Source: Clostridiales bacterium
Lineage (GTDB): Bacteria > Bacillota > Clostridia > TANB77 > CAG-508
Reading direction: 5' to 3'
NCBI GenBank assembly: GCA_003525075.1
Contig: DQFO01000021.1
Location: 62,001 to 126,000 of the forward strand
DNA length: 64,000 nucleotides
Part shown: one piece after another, positions 1 through 8,704 of the stretch
How positions within the stretch are numbered: the stretch's first letter is position 1
Layout: each line of letters begins with the position of its first letter
Notes under the pieces: generated by a model
Told to the model about the DNA's origin: nothing
The model's input: the letters and a program-made list of their open reading frames with translations, nothing else
The model's database searches: none
Translations under genes and position numbers: made by a program

Positions 1-80
1 CTTTCGTTGTTTCTGTATTTTTTTGATCATCTTTCGTTGTTTCTGTATTTTTTTGTTCATCTTTTGTTTCTTCTGTTTTG
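1..80 (-). repeat. 30-bp tandem repeat inside the cohesin-like gene
   Basis: Positions 1-30 and 31-60 differ at one base, and 61-80 is a decayed third copy. On the minus strand they encode a 10-residue unit, D-[DE]-Q-K-N-T-E-T-T-K. The array may continue past the window edge. It looks like a flexible wall-spanning linker with variable copy number. It is not a CRISPR array because there are no spacers. Confidence 0.85.
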
Positions 81-625
81 TCTGCCTTTGGAACAACAGC
101 TACTTGTGTTACTAATTTAGGTGTGTCATATTCATTTTTTCCATCTGTAAGTTCTTCAACTTTTAAAACAACTCCTGTTGTTGTTACATTTTCCAATCCT
201 TCTTTGAATGTAAGTGTTATTTCTGCAACATCTTCACCATCTTTTGGTGTTCTATTTGCTTCTACAAGAAGTCTACCAGATTCTTCACTAAATTGTACTG
301 TATAACCGTTTAAAGCTTTTATATCATTTTGTGTTAATTGATTAAAATATACATCACTATATTCAAAAATTCCCTTAAACATACATATTCCACTTGTATC
401 TATTGACTCTAATTTATCATATCCTATTACTACTTTTACCTCTTTTGTTACATCTTCTACTTCAACTTTTTCTGTTGTCTTTAGTGTTATACTTGAGTCT
501 TTTGAAGTTGATTCACTTGTTGTTTGTGTTGTTTGTTCTGTACTTTTTGTTTCGTCTGCAAATACATTAACTCCTACACTTATTAGCATCATTGCTATAA
601 TTATACTTGCTAATATTTTTTTCAT
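1..625 (-). CDS. Secreted cohesin-like surface protein (3' end outside window)
   Basis: The gene starts at ATG 625 behind a clear AAGGAGGC site and runs off the left edge, so the C-terminus is missing. The protein opens with MKK, a hydrophobic signal peptide and a likely signal-peptidase cut after VFA (about residue 23). A Thr/Ser-rich linker follows, then about 110 residues whose strand pattern resembles a cohesin: V-K-V-V-I-G-Y-D, later F-K-G-I-F-E-Y-S, then A-E-I-T-L-T-F-K. The last visible part is a Lys/Glu/Thr-rich repeat tail. The cohesin assignment rests on pattern resemblance only. A dockerin enzyme 3.5 kb away makes it attractive. It could instead be another Ig-like adhesin. Confidence 0.6.
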   Translation of the reverse strand, partial: MKKILASIIIAMMLISVGVNVFADETKSTEQTTQTTSESTSKDSSITLKTTEKVEVEDVTKEVKVVIGYDKLESIDTSGICMFKGIFEYSDVYFNQLTQNDIKALNGYTVQFSEESGRLLVEANRTPKDGEDVAEITLTFKEGLENVTTTGVVLKVEELTDGKNEYDTPKLVTQVAVVPKADKTEETKDEQKNTETTKDDQKNTETTK

Positions 626-746
626 TTTTCTTTTGCCTCCTTCTTTTTATTTATCCATTAAATTGTAACATTTTTTGCCGTATTCGACAATATTTTTTTG
701 TTTAAGTTTTTGTTACATTTGTGTTACAAAATTATTACAAAAAATA

Positions 747-787
747 AAACTTAGAATTGTCATTTTAAAACAATCAATTCTAAGTTT
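747..787 (-). terminator. Terminator after the rloB-like gene
   Basis: A 13-bp perfect stem (747-759 with 775-787) around a 15-nt loop is followed on the minus strand by a T-rich tract. It ends the rloAB-like unit just past its stop codon. Confidence 0.75.
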
Positions 788-791
788 TTTC

Positions 792-1451
792 TTATAATAT
801 CTCACAATCATTTAGTATTTTTTCAATACTTTCATTTATTTCTAAATCTGGATTTTCTTTATAATAAATATATTTTCCATATTTTATTTGTTTGTTATAT
901 TCTTTGTTATGATCTCTTATTTTTTCAGCTCTTTTTATTGCATTTATAATATCTTCCAATGTAATTTGTTCAACTACTCTCTTAAAGTTTTTTTCTTCTT
1001 TATATTCATCAAGACTTTTAAAATCTTCATCAAATATTTCATTTATATATTTTAAATATTGTTTTTTATCTGTTAATGGTCCTTTTAAATCTTTTTTGTG
1101 CAAAATTATCCAAAGTTCAAATGTAAAATTACTATATCCTAATTTATATTTTAAACTATTATTAATTTTCGAAACTTCTTTCATATCATCTAAAATCTTA
1201 TGAAATTTTTTTACATCATCTTCTGAATCACTTTCATAATCACATAAATGATATACCTCTTCTTCAGTTATATTTGCTAATGTTTTGGCATATCTTGTTG
1301 GCATTAATTTTTTATGTTTTAATTTTACTGTACAAGTTGCTTTAGAACAGTTATTAATTAATTTTTGTAAATAGTCTAAATACCAGCCTTCTGTATCTCC
1401 TTCAACAGAAAAATAATAATTTTTATTTGTTTTTAATTTTTTTGCACACAT
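792..1451 (-). CDS. RloB-like Toprim-fold protein (AbiLii-type)
   Basis: This 219-residue protein has the RloB signature: an N-terminal strand carrying V-E-G-D-T-E-G (about 16-22) and an acidic D-x-x-x-D cluster near 71-79, as expected of a Toprim-like metal site. The gene starts 9 bp after the ATPase gene, and its AAAGGAAG site overlaps that gene's last codons, so the two are co-translated. RloB partners of AAA15 ATPases occur in restriction-linked islands and in the AbiL abortive-infection system. A nuclease role is inferred from the fold. The neighbouring gene strongly supports the family call. Confidence 0.75.
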   Translation of the reverse strand: MCAKKLKTNKNYYFSVEGDTEGWYLDYLQKLINNCSKATCTVKLKHKKLMPTRYAKTLANITEEEVYHLCDYESDSEDDVKKFHKILDDMKEVSKINNSLKYKLGYSNFTFELWIILHKKDLKGPLTDKKQYLKYINEIFDEDFKSLDEYKEEKNFKRVVEQITLEDIINAIKRAEKIRDHNKEYNKQIKYGKYIYYKENPDLEINESIEKILNDCEIL

Positions 1452-1460
1452 TTATATTTA

Positions 1461-2795
1461 TTACTTCCTTTCTTGATTCATATATTCTTCAAATATATCT
1501 GAAAAGTCAACATCAGTGATTGCACCATATTTGTTTATAAAATAATTTTTTAAATAATTTTCTCCATTTCTTACTCCATTTTTTCCACTTGTTCCAAAAT
1601 CTGATAATGAATATAATATACTTTCTTTTTCTTCTTTTTCTACAAATTTTATTTCATCTCTTCTAAAAAGATTTTTATTTAAGAAAATTGGATTATGTGT
1701 ATTAAATATTAATTGAGCTCCATTTTTGTTTATTTCATCATTATGGAAAATTTTTATAAAACTCATTATTATCATTGGATGCAAAGACGCATCTAACTCA
1801 TCTACTAATAATGTTGCACCTCTTTTCATTGTTGCCATCATAAGTGGAAAAATATCTAATAATCTAAGTGTTCCAAATGACTCAAAAAACTCTGCTGGAA
1901 CAACTATACCTTTTTCATCTATAGTTTTTATTACAGATACTGGAAATATTAAGTCTTTTTTATCTGTTATTGGATATGCTATTTTTTCAGATGTTAATCC
2001 AATTTCTTTTACAGCTTCATTTATTTGTGGATTAGAGAATAATTTTTTATTTGAATTTTTTATATCTATTCTTGATTCTAAGTTTGGTGCATAATGTATT
2101 TTATCTGCATGATATATAATTCTTAGTTTATCTTGAAACCAATTTGTTATAATTTCATAAATCTTTTTACTATATAATGTTTTAAACATTACATTTAATA
2201 GTAATTCTTGTGGCTCTATATTTGAATTTATAATATCTTTTGCCACTTCTTCATGAAAGTTTTCTATTAATAATTCTTTTTCTTTTAAATATTCTAAATT
2301 TTCTATTTGAATTTTTTCATTTCTTATATAAATATTATTTCCATCGATTTTAAGTTTTTCTTCTAATATTTTTCTTTTATCCTTTTCTTTAGATAATAAT
2401 TTTTCTGTTAAAAAAGTTATACTATATTCAATTATCATATTATTAGTTAAAAATTTTATATAAAAATATGTTGGTTCATTTTCTTTGCTGTCTATATGTG
2501 GTATAAAATCTAATTTTTCTGTTGCTATATTAATACTTGTTAAATCATCTGCATCTTTTATATTTCCTCTTAATACGATTGCTTTAAATACTTGTAATCC
2601 ACCTATTAAGTTTGTTTTTCCTGATGAGTTTGGTCCATATATAACAGATGATGATAATGCTTTCTCTTCTTTGTTATTTGCTTTTTCTTTTAACAAACTA
2701 TATTCTAAGTCTTTTATTTTTTGAGCTGGCGTCATTTTAAATTCAACTAAATTTCTAAATGATTTGAAATTTTTCATTTTAAATTCTAATAACAT
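1461..2795 (-). CDS. AAA15-family ATPase, RloA/AbiLi-like
   Basis: This is a 444-residue SMC/OLD-like ATPase. Visible motifs are Walker A G-P-N-S-S-G-K-T (54-61), a long insertion, an ABC-type signature region (F-E-S-F-G-T-L-R), Walker B L-L-V-D-E-L-D (about 329-335) and the switch histidine in F-N-T-H-N-P (about 367). COG1106 proteins of this kind pair with RloB. They are thought to sense phage and activate a toxic partner. The start ATG has an AAGAAGGG site, and a promoter lies 50-80 bp upstream, so the pair can be expressed apart from the upstream HEPN-like gene. Confidence 0.8.
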   Translation of the reverse strand: MLLEFKMKNFKSFRNLVEFKMTPAQKIKDLEYSLLKEKANNKEEKALSSSVIYGPNSSGKTNLIGGLQVFKAIVLRGNIKDADDLTSINIATEKLDFIPHIDSKENEPTYFYIKFLTNNMIIEYSITFLTEKLLSKEKDKRKILEEKLKIDGNNIYIRNEKIQIENLEYLKEKELLIENFHEEVAKDIINSNIEPQELLLNVMFKTLYSKKIYEIITNWFQDKLRIIYHADKIHYAPNLESRIDIKNSNKKLFSNPQINEAVKEIGLTSEKIAYPITDKKDLIFPVSVIKTIDEKGIVVPAEFFESFGTLRLLDIFPLMMATMKRGATLLVDELDASLHPMIIMSFIKIFHNDEINKNGAQLIFNTHNPIFLNKNLFRRDEIKFVEKEEKESILYSLSDFGTSGKNGVRNGENYLKNYFINKYGAITDVDFSDIFEEYMNQERK

Positions 2796-2843
2796 ATTTT
2801 ACCCTTCTTTCGATTTTGCGAGTTTTTTGCAAAATCTATTATC

Positions 2844-2872
2844 ATTTTACTATTATTTTATGACATTGTCAA
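2844..2872 (-). promoter_or_regulatory. Promoter for the rloAB-like pair
   Basis: On the minus strand there is TTGACA (2867-2872), a 17-bp spacer and TAAAAT (2844-2849), about 50 bp before the ATPase start codon. A short inverted repeat (TTTTGC/GCAAAA, about 2814-2834) lies in the leader. Confidence 0.6.
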
Positions 2873-2977
2873 TAAATTATTGCACATTTTATGTAAATTA
2901 TAATATTTATTGTTACTAATTTTGTAAAATTATGTCACATCAATACTAAGCATTAGCGTAAATAAATATTTTTTAAT

Positions 2978-4114
2978 TTATTCAAAAATATCCTCTGTTA
3001 TTATATCCCATAATAATTGCATTAAAACAGCTGTATCTCCTAAACACAAATAATCAGAACTTTCATTATTAATGTGTGCAATATTATTTCTCATATTTAA
3101 TTCGTTTGGATCAAATATTAAATTAAACAACTTTGTATATTGTTTTTTTATTAAAGAATTCGCATATGGTGAAACTATAACACTTCCAAGTGTTAATTTA
3201 TTTTTTATCTTTTTATTATCTTTTTTATTAATATATTCATGCAAAATCAATAGTTTTATATCTTCATCTTCTTCATTGATAATACGATATTTTATAAACA
3301 TTTTATAGATATTTGCTCTAATAAATTTTTCACTTGCAAATATTGTTTTATCTCCTTTTTCAGTAATAATATTATAATATTGTTTTTCTTCATCAGTTAA
3401 TTTTATATTTTCTTTTTCAATTTTATCTTTTAATTCTTTCATTAAGTTTTTTAGGATTTTTGAATCTAATTGAATTATAAGAAATCTTTCTATTAATGTT
3501 GGTAATATGAATGCTGTTCCATATGCATGTTCATCTCTTATACATTCAATTTTATTATTTGTTAATGGCTCTGCCATTGGAAATACTACACCTCTATATT
3601 CAATCATTCTTATAATTTGTAAATTTTGTTGTTTTTTAGGTGGATTTTCAAATATTCCTTTATATTCATTTCCTTTTAATGTTTCAAAATATTCGTTTAA
3701 TGCTCTTATATATATTTCATTAAATTTTATTGTTGCTTCATTTGTAATTATTGGTACTCTTTCTCTATATTCTTTTGCTATTAATTTTTTATGATAATTT
3801 ATACATATATTTCCTAAATAATAAACTAAATCATTTATTTTTATTTTCTTTTTTATAAGTTCGTCTTTTTCTTCTTTTGTTTCAAAGTGTCCTAATGGTT
3901 CTGGACATATTGTGTTTTTTGCATCATATTTTAGTATTTTATAAAATTCATCTAATATTTCTAATTTTATATTTATTTCTTCGTTCTTACTTTTGGCTTT
4001 TATTAGTTTTTCTACTTTTTCATCAATGTATTTTAACATGGGTTCTGGATTGCTTAAATGTAATTGCATATTATTTAACATTACATATTCTTTTTGATAT
4101 AAATATTCTTCCAT
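2978..4114 (-). CDS. DUF4209/HEPN-like protein
   Basis: This 378-residue, Lys/Glu-rich soluble protein has a C-terminal helical region with R-N-N-I-A-H (342-347), the R-x4-H motif typical of HEPN ribonucleases and of DUF4209 proteins. The rest is helical and unfamiliar. The start has an ideal AGGAGG site six bases before ATG. It lies directly upstream of the AAA15-RloB pair on the same strand with a 182-bp gap, so it may be a toxin or effector of that island. Family membership is a motif-level call. An RNase activity is inferred, not seen. Confidence 0.55.
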   Translation of the reverse strand: MEEYLYQKEYVMLNNMQLHLSNPEPMLKYIDEKVEKLIKAKSKNEEINIKLEILDEFYKILKYDAKNTICPEPLGHFETKEEKDELIKKKIKINDLVYYLGNICINYHKKLIAKEYRERVPIITNEATIKFNEIYIRALNEYFETLKGNEYKGIFENPPKKQQNLQIIRMIEYRGVVFPMAEPLTNNKIECIRDEHAYGTAFILPTLIERFLIIQLDSKILKNLMKELKDKIEKENIKLTDEEKQYYNIITEKGDKTIFASEKFIRANIYKMFIKYRIINEEDEDIKLLILHEYINKKDNKKIKNKLTLGSVIVSPYANSLIKKQYTKLFNLIFDPNELNMRNNIAHINNESSDYLCLGDTAVLMQLLWDIITEDIFE

Positions 4115-4133
4115 ATTTTTCCTCCTATTTTAA

Positions 4134-4161
4134 AAGATGCAACATTATTTTGTTGCATCTT
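4134..4161 (-). terminator. Terminator overlapping the end of the dockerin gene
   Basis: An 11-bp stem (4134-4144 with 4151-4161) includes the last codons of the GH39 gene and is followed by TTTT on the minus strand. It closes the second polysaccharide unit. The DUF4209 gene starts only 20 bp further on, so its promoter must lie inside the glycosidase gene or rely on read-through. Confidence 0.65.
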
Positions 4162-7100
4162 GGTTTAATAACATTAATCTCATTTTTACTAAGTCTTTTA
4201 AATTAATTTTTCCGTCAAAATTGCAGTCTGCAGCTAGCATTTCATTTTCATCTAAATTATTTCCATCTAAGAAATACTTTCTTATTTTTACTAAGTCTTT
4301 TAAATTTAATTTTCCGTCTTTATTCAAGTCTCCTGTAACTATGAGTGTATATTTATCTCCTGCTGATGTTGTTAATATATCTCCTGTTGCAATACTATCT
4401 GTATTAGAAATTTCTTTTTCATTTCTTGCTATTTTATATGTTATTCCTAATTTTAGTTTATTATCAAAATCTGATTTTATAGTTTGTTCTGATATGTTTT
4501 TTATTATATTGTCTTGAATAATATAATTTTGATTATTGTTTTCCATTATTTGGAATGATATTTGTGTTTTGTTTCCTGCTTTGTCTATTACAGTTAATGT
4601 GTAAAAGCCTTCTTCTGTTAATGTTGTTCCTGATTTAAAGTTCTTTACTTCTTCACCATTTAAAATTAGTTTTATAGTATCTATGTTTTCATCTGTTATT
4701 GTTGGTGTTATTTTGCTTGTGTATAGTTTTCCGTCTACTACTCCATTTATTATTGGTGATGTTTTGTCAATGTTTGTTACTTTTGCTGTTATTTGTTTTG
4801 CTTGTCCTTTTATTGTATATTCAAATGTAAAGCTTCCGTTTTGATCAAATACGTATTCTTTACTATTTGAGTTGTTTGTTATTTGTATTTCTGCATTTGT
4901 TTTTATTGTTGCTTTTACAGATTTATTTGTTATGTTTGTTTCTGAATATTCTATTGTTACTGGATTTTGAGCAATATATTCATTTATATTATTGTTTATT
5001 TGAATACTTGCAAATTTATTAGCCCAATTTGCTAATAATTGTGCATGTAAATTATTGCTTATTATTAAACCTGCTTTGATGTCATTTTGTTCTTCTAAAC
5101 TGTTTATATAATCGGATTTTTCATAACACTCTTTACTGAATTGCAATATTTTTGTTGGATATATTATTTCTACATCTGTATTAGTATTTATTAAATTTTC
5201 TGTTTCATCTATTTTTTGTTTTGTTGTTGTTAATTCTGATGAATCAACATTTGCTTCATCTAATGTTTTCATTACACTATTTATTGTATTGTTCACACTA
5301 ACTGTTACTAGATCTTCATATGAATTTCCTATATCATTTATCATATCTAGCATTGAACTTATTTTTACTGGTTCTGCTTTTAATTGTCCTTCTTCATATG
5401 CTTTTAATATTATATCTCCTAGTTCGTAATGTCTTTTCATTGCTGTTATTGCTGTATTTTGCATTAATTTTTGTGTGTTTGCTACTGATTGACTATAATT
5501 TTGTCTTTGGTTTATTTTCTCTTCAAAACCTGAAATTTGTAATATTTCTGTTGCGAATTTTTCTTTGAATTCATCATATTTACTTGTTGCAACATTTGAT
5601 ATTGCTTTATAAAAATAATTATAGTCTACATCATACAAATAGACTGGAGATGTTGTTATTGTTAATTTTCCGTTTTCGTCTGGTTGTATGTCTTTTCCAT
5701 ATAGGTCTTTTGCAGTAAAATCTTTATAATCTATTTGTATATTATTTGTACTGTTTTCTGACCATGTTATTATTATTGGCTTTCCGCCTTTGTCATATAC
5801 ATGTCCTTCTAGTCCTTCTGCTATGTTTACTGTTCCTATGTATTCAGCTCCATTTGTATTTTGAAGATAATTTTTCATTGCATAGTATGTTTTTTTGGGT
5901 AAATTTTTCTTATCTATTAAACCATACTGAGAATTATCAAAATCATCAATAAAATTATAAAGAAATGAATAATCTATTCCTTGTTTTTCATTAGTTATTG
6001 TCTGCTCTATTATTCTTTCACCCCTAATATCTTCATTCTCAACAACTCTACTATTTATTCCATACTCTGTTATATACAGTCTTTGAAATCCTCCAAGTTC
6101 ATTAATTATACTTTTATGACTATTATTCTTATCCTTTAGCCATTTCATATTTTCAGAAGACGAATATACATGATACGAAAAAGCCTTTGAATTTACATAT
6201 GCCCCATTATTGGCAATTTCTTGTATATATTGTTCAGATTTTTCAGTCTGATATGGAGTTGCAGTTGCCCCTGAAACAACATTATTAAAATTCAAACAAT
6301 TTACCTTTTGAACCATTAATGAATACCAATTCATTGCTTGATTAGAAAACCACTTTACATTAGGCTCATTCCAAATCTCAACTCCTATAATTTTATTTCC
6401 ATAATATTTTTTTACTTCATTTGCATACTCTAAAAAATTTTTAAGTTCATTTTCATTTGAAATCTGGTAATCATTTCCTAACCTTTTAGATGTATTATCA
6501 AATAAAATAACCAGAATGTTAATTCCACTACTTTTAATCTTTTCAAACCAATTGTCAATTTTTTCAAAATTATATTTTTTATTATTTTCTATTTGATTCC
6601 ATTGAATCGAATTTCGTATATTTTTTATTCCTAAATTTCTTAACAATTCAAAACTATTATTAATATCATCATATCCTTCAATATAATGTGTTCCTATTCC
6701 TATACATGATAATTCATCTAAAAACTGCTTTTCATATGGTTTAATAATATAAACATTTCGTAGAAACTCTACTTTTTTTTCATTATTCATATAAATATAT
6801 ATCTTTAGTTCTTTTTTTCCTTCATCGCTTTCTAAAATTTTAAATTGATTTTTGACTTTTTTCAATTCTATTTCTTCTTTTAATGTTTCATCAAGAAATA
6901 TTTTTGCCATATAACTATTTTCTGAATTATAGTTTTCTATGCTTATATAACCATTAATTTCATTATTATATATTACTTCTTTTGTAGTTAACTCTATTGT
7001 ATATATTATTTCCTCTGAAACAGTTTGATATAACTCAAAAATATTATAAACTTTTATTTTTTTTTCTTCATTTCCTTCCTCAATTGAAATATGTCCATTT

Positions 7101-7207
7101 AACACAAAGAAAAATAATGTTGGAAAAAACCAAACTATAGCAAATAGTATTATAATTACTTTTATCATTTGTTTCTTATTTATCTTTCCTATTCCTAGTA
7201 AATCCAT
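4145..7207 (-). CDS. Membrane-anchored GH39-like glycosidase with C-terminal dockerin
   Basis: An upstream TTG at 7273 keeps the frame open, but the ATG at about 7207 has a GAAGGG site at good spacing and is preferred (about 1,020 residues). In order: one transmembrane segment (about 15-37); a beta-sandwich-like stretch; a GH39/PslG-like TIM barrel (about 165-450) with acid/base Glu in I-W-N-E-P-N (about 281) and nucleophile Glu in I-T-E-Y-G (about 381); a helical region; Ig-like domains; and a type I dockerin at the very end. The dockerin has two repeats of the form D-x-N-x-D-G-K-x-N-L-K-D-L-V-K. It probably trims or turns over the polysaccharide made by the operon it ends. The substrate is unknown. 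Confidence 0.85.
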   Translation of the reverse strand: MDLLGIGKINKKQMIKVIIILFAIVWFFPTLFFFVLNGHISIEEGNEEKKIKVYNIFELYQTVSEEIIYTIELTTKEVIYNNEINGYISIENYNSENSYMAKIFLDETLKEEIELKKVKNQFKILESDEGKKELKIYIYMNNEKKVEFLRNVYIIKPYEKQFLDELSCIGIGTHYIEGYDDINNSFELLRNLGIKNIRNSIQWNQIENNKKYNFEKIDNWFEKIKSSGINILVILFDNTSKRLGNDYQISNENELKNFLEYANEVKKYYGNKIIGVEIWNEPNVKWFSNQAMNWYSLMVQKVNCLNFNNVVSGATATPYQTEKSEQYIQEIANNGAYVNSKAFSYHVYSSSENMKWLKDKNNSHKSIINELGGFQRLYITEYGINSRVVENEDIRGERIIEQTITNEKQGIDYSFLYNFIDDFDNSQYGLIDKKNLPKKTYYAMKNYLQNTNGAEYIGTVNIAEGLEGHVYDKGGKPIIITWSENSTNNIQIDYKDFTAKDLYGKDIQPDENGKLTITTSPVYLYDVDYNYFYKAISNVATSKYDEFKEKFATEILQISGFEEKINQRQNYSQSVANTQKLMQNTAITAMKRHYELGDIILKAYEEGQLKAEPVKISSMLDMINDIGNSYEDLVTVSVNNTINSVMKTLDEANVDSSELTTTKQKIDETENLINTNTDVEIIYPTKILQFSKECYEKSDYINSLEEQNDIKAGLIISNNLHAQLLANWANKFASIQINNNINEYIAQNPVTIEYSETNITNKSVKATIKTNAEIQITNNSNSKEYVFDQNGSFTFEYTIKGQAKQITAKVTNIDKTSPIINGVVDGKLYTSKITPTITDENIDTIKLILNGEEVKNFKSGTTLTEEGFYTLTVIDKAGNKTQISFQIMENNNQNYIIQDNIIKNISEQTIKSDFDNKLKLGITYKIARNEKEISNTDSIATGDILTTSAGDKYTLIVTGDLNKDGKLNLKDLVKIRKYFLDGNNLDENEMLAADCNFDGKINLKDLVKMRLMLLNQDATK

Positions 7208-7281
7208 TTTTTTCCCTTCAATTAATAAAACTATCTTTGATATTATTATATATATTTTTTTTATTTTTTTCAATACATGTT

Positions 7282-8694
7282 TTAATTTATATTTTTTACT
7301 TTTTTGCCTATAACTTTTTTAAATTCTATTAACAATTCTTTATTTACAATAATTGCATACAATATACATAAAAGCAAATTAATTACATTTAGGGCTATAT
7401 TGTTGTATAAATATAATACTACTACTAATATAAATATAATAGAATTTACTACTATATTTTTTATAGGAATTTTCACTTTCACATACTTTTGAACATCAAT
7501 ATATCTATATATAGCTAACAACATATAAGATACTAATGTTGATATTGCTGCTGCATAAATACCAATAACTTTTATCAATGCTATATCTATAGTTAAATTT
7601 ATTATTGCTGCTATCATTGTGGTTTTCGCTACTTCTTTTGTCATTTTCTTTGCAACATAGATTGATCCTATTAATCCAATTAATACACTAAAAATATTGG
7701 CTAACAACAATATTGGTACATATTTATAGGCTTCTCGATATGAATCTTTTATTAAAAGTTCAAATACAAATGGTAAACATGCAAGTATTCCTATACAAAA
7801 ACAAATAAATAGGTTAAAAACTTTATTTATTACATTCGAAAAAAATTCATCCTTATCTGTATCATTAATATGTAATGCTGCTGATTCTTGCCATGATAAG
7901 TTAAATATATTAAATATACTTGATAATATATTTGAAAATTTACACGATACAGAATATATTCCATTTGCTGCAACACCTAAAGCATACGAAATTATAGTTC
8001 TATCTGATACATGTACAATCCACCAAGATAACTCATTCGGTATCATAGGTATTGAATATTTTAGCAAATCCTTTATGAGTTTCTTATCTATATATTTTAT
8101 CTTTACATTTTTTAAAATTTTATTAACTATTAATAAATATATTGTACAAATAATATTAGAAATTAAACTAGCTATTAAAACATATTTACCATTTTTATGA
8201 AATCCCACCAAGAAAATCAAGTTTAATACAATAGTAACAATTGCTGCAATTATGCTAGAAAATGAATATTGCTTATTTTTTCCTATTCCTCTAACTATTT
8301 GTAATAAAAATGTTAATACACTTAAAGAAATTAAATTCATTACAATTAATATACTATACTTTATCGAAAATATCTTTACTGCAACCGCAAATAATATAGT
8401 TGATATTATAAGTTCTACAAACATTATAAATATACCATTTGTTATAATTTTATTTTTTTCTTCTTCGCTTTTTCTTGCATCTATTAAAAACCTAAATATC
8501 CCAGCATCAATTTTTAGTAAAATTAATGGAATAAAGAAAGTTAAATATGTTTGTATTAAATCAATATATCCATAATCTTCTGTTGACAAAAAATGTGTAT
8601 ATAATGGCAATAACAATAATGTTATAAATTGCGTACAAAATTTTCCTATAAATATAATTATTGTATTTTTCACTAATTCTTTATTTTTATTCAA
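7282..8694 (-). CDS. Polysaccharide flippase (Wzx/MATE-like), module 2
   Basis: This 470-residue protein has about 12-14 predicted transmembrane helices and the typical N-terminus of polysaccharide translocases (N-T-I-I-I-F-I-G-K-F followed by P-L-Y-T-H-F-L-S). It would flip undecaprenyl-linked repeat units across the membrane. Transcribed after the FrhB-like gene (10-bp gap) and before the GH39 gene, it is the second flippase of the region, which supports two separate assembly lines. Substrate specificity cannot be read from the sequence. Confidence 0.85.
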   Translation of the reverse strand: MNKNKELVKNTIIIFIGKFCTQFITLLLLPLYTHFLSTEDYGYIDLIQTYLTFFIPLILLKIDAGIFRFLIDARKSEEEKNKIITNGIFIMFVELIISTILFAVAVKIFSIKYSILIVMNLISLSVLTFLLQIVRGIGKNKQYSFSSIIAAIVTIVLNLIFLVGFHKNGKYVLIASLISNIICTIYLLIVNKILKNVKIKYIDKKLIKDLLKYSIPMIPNELSWWIVHVSDRTIISYALGVAANGIYSVSCKFSNILSSIFNIFNLSWQESAALHINDTDKDEFFSNVINKVFNLFICFCIGILACLPFVFELLIKDSYREAYKYVPILLLANIFSVLIGLIGSIYVAKKMTKEVAKTTMIAAIINLTIDIALIKVIGIYAAAISTLVSYMLLAIYRYIDVQKYVKVKIPIKNIVVNSIIFILVVVLYLYNNIALNVINLLLCILYAIIVNKELLIEFKKVIGKKVKNIN

Positions 8695-8704
8695 TTTATC
8701 TCTC

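Noticed and set aside
1..80. Short direct repeats at the left edge as a CRISPR array
   Set aside because: The units abut with no spacers and stay in frame as a 10-residue protein repeat.
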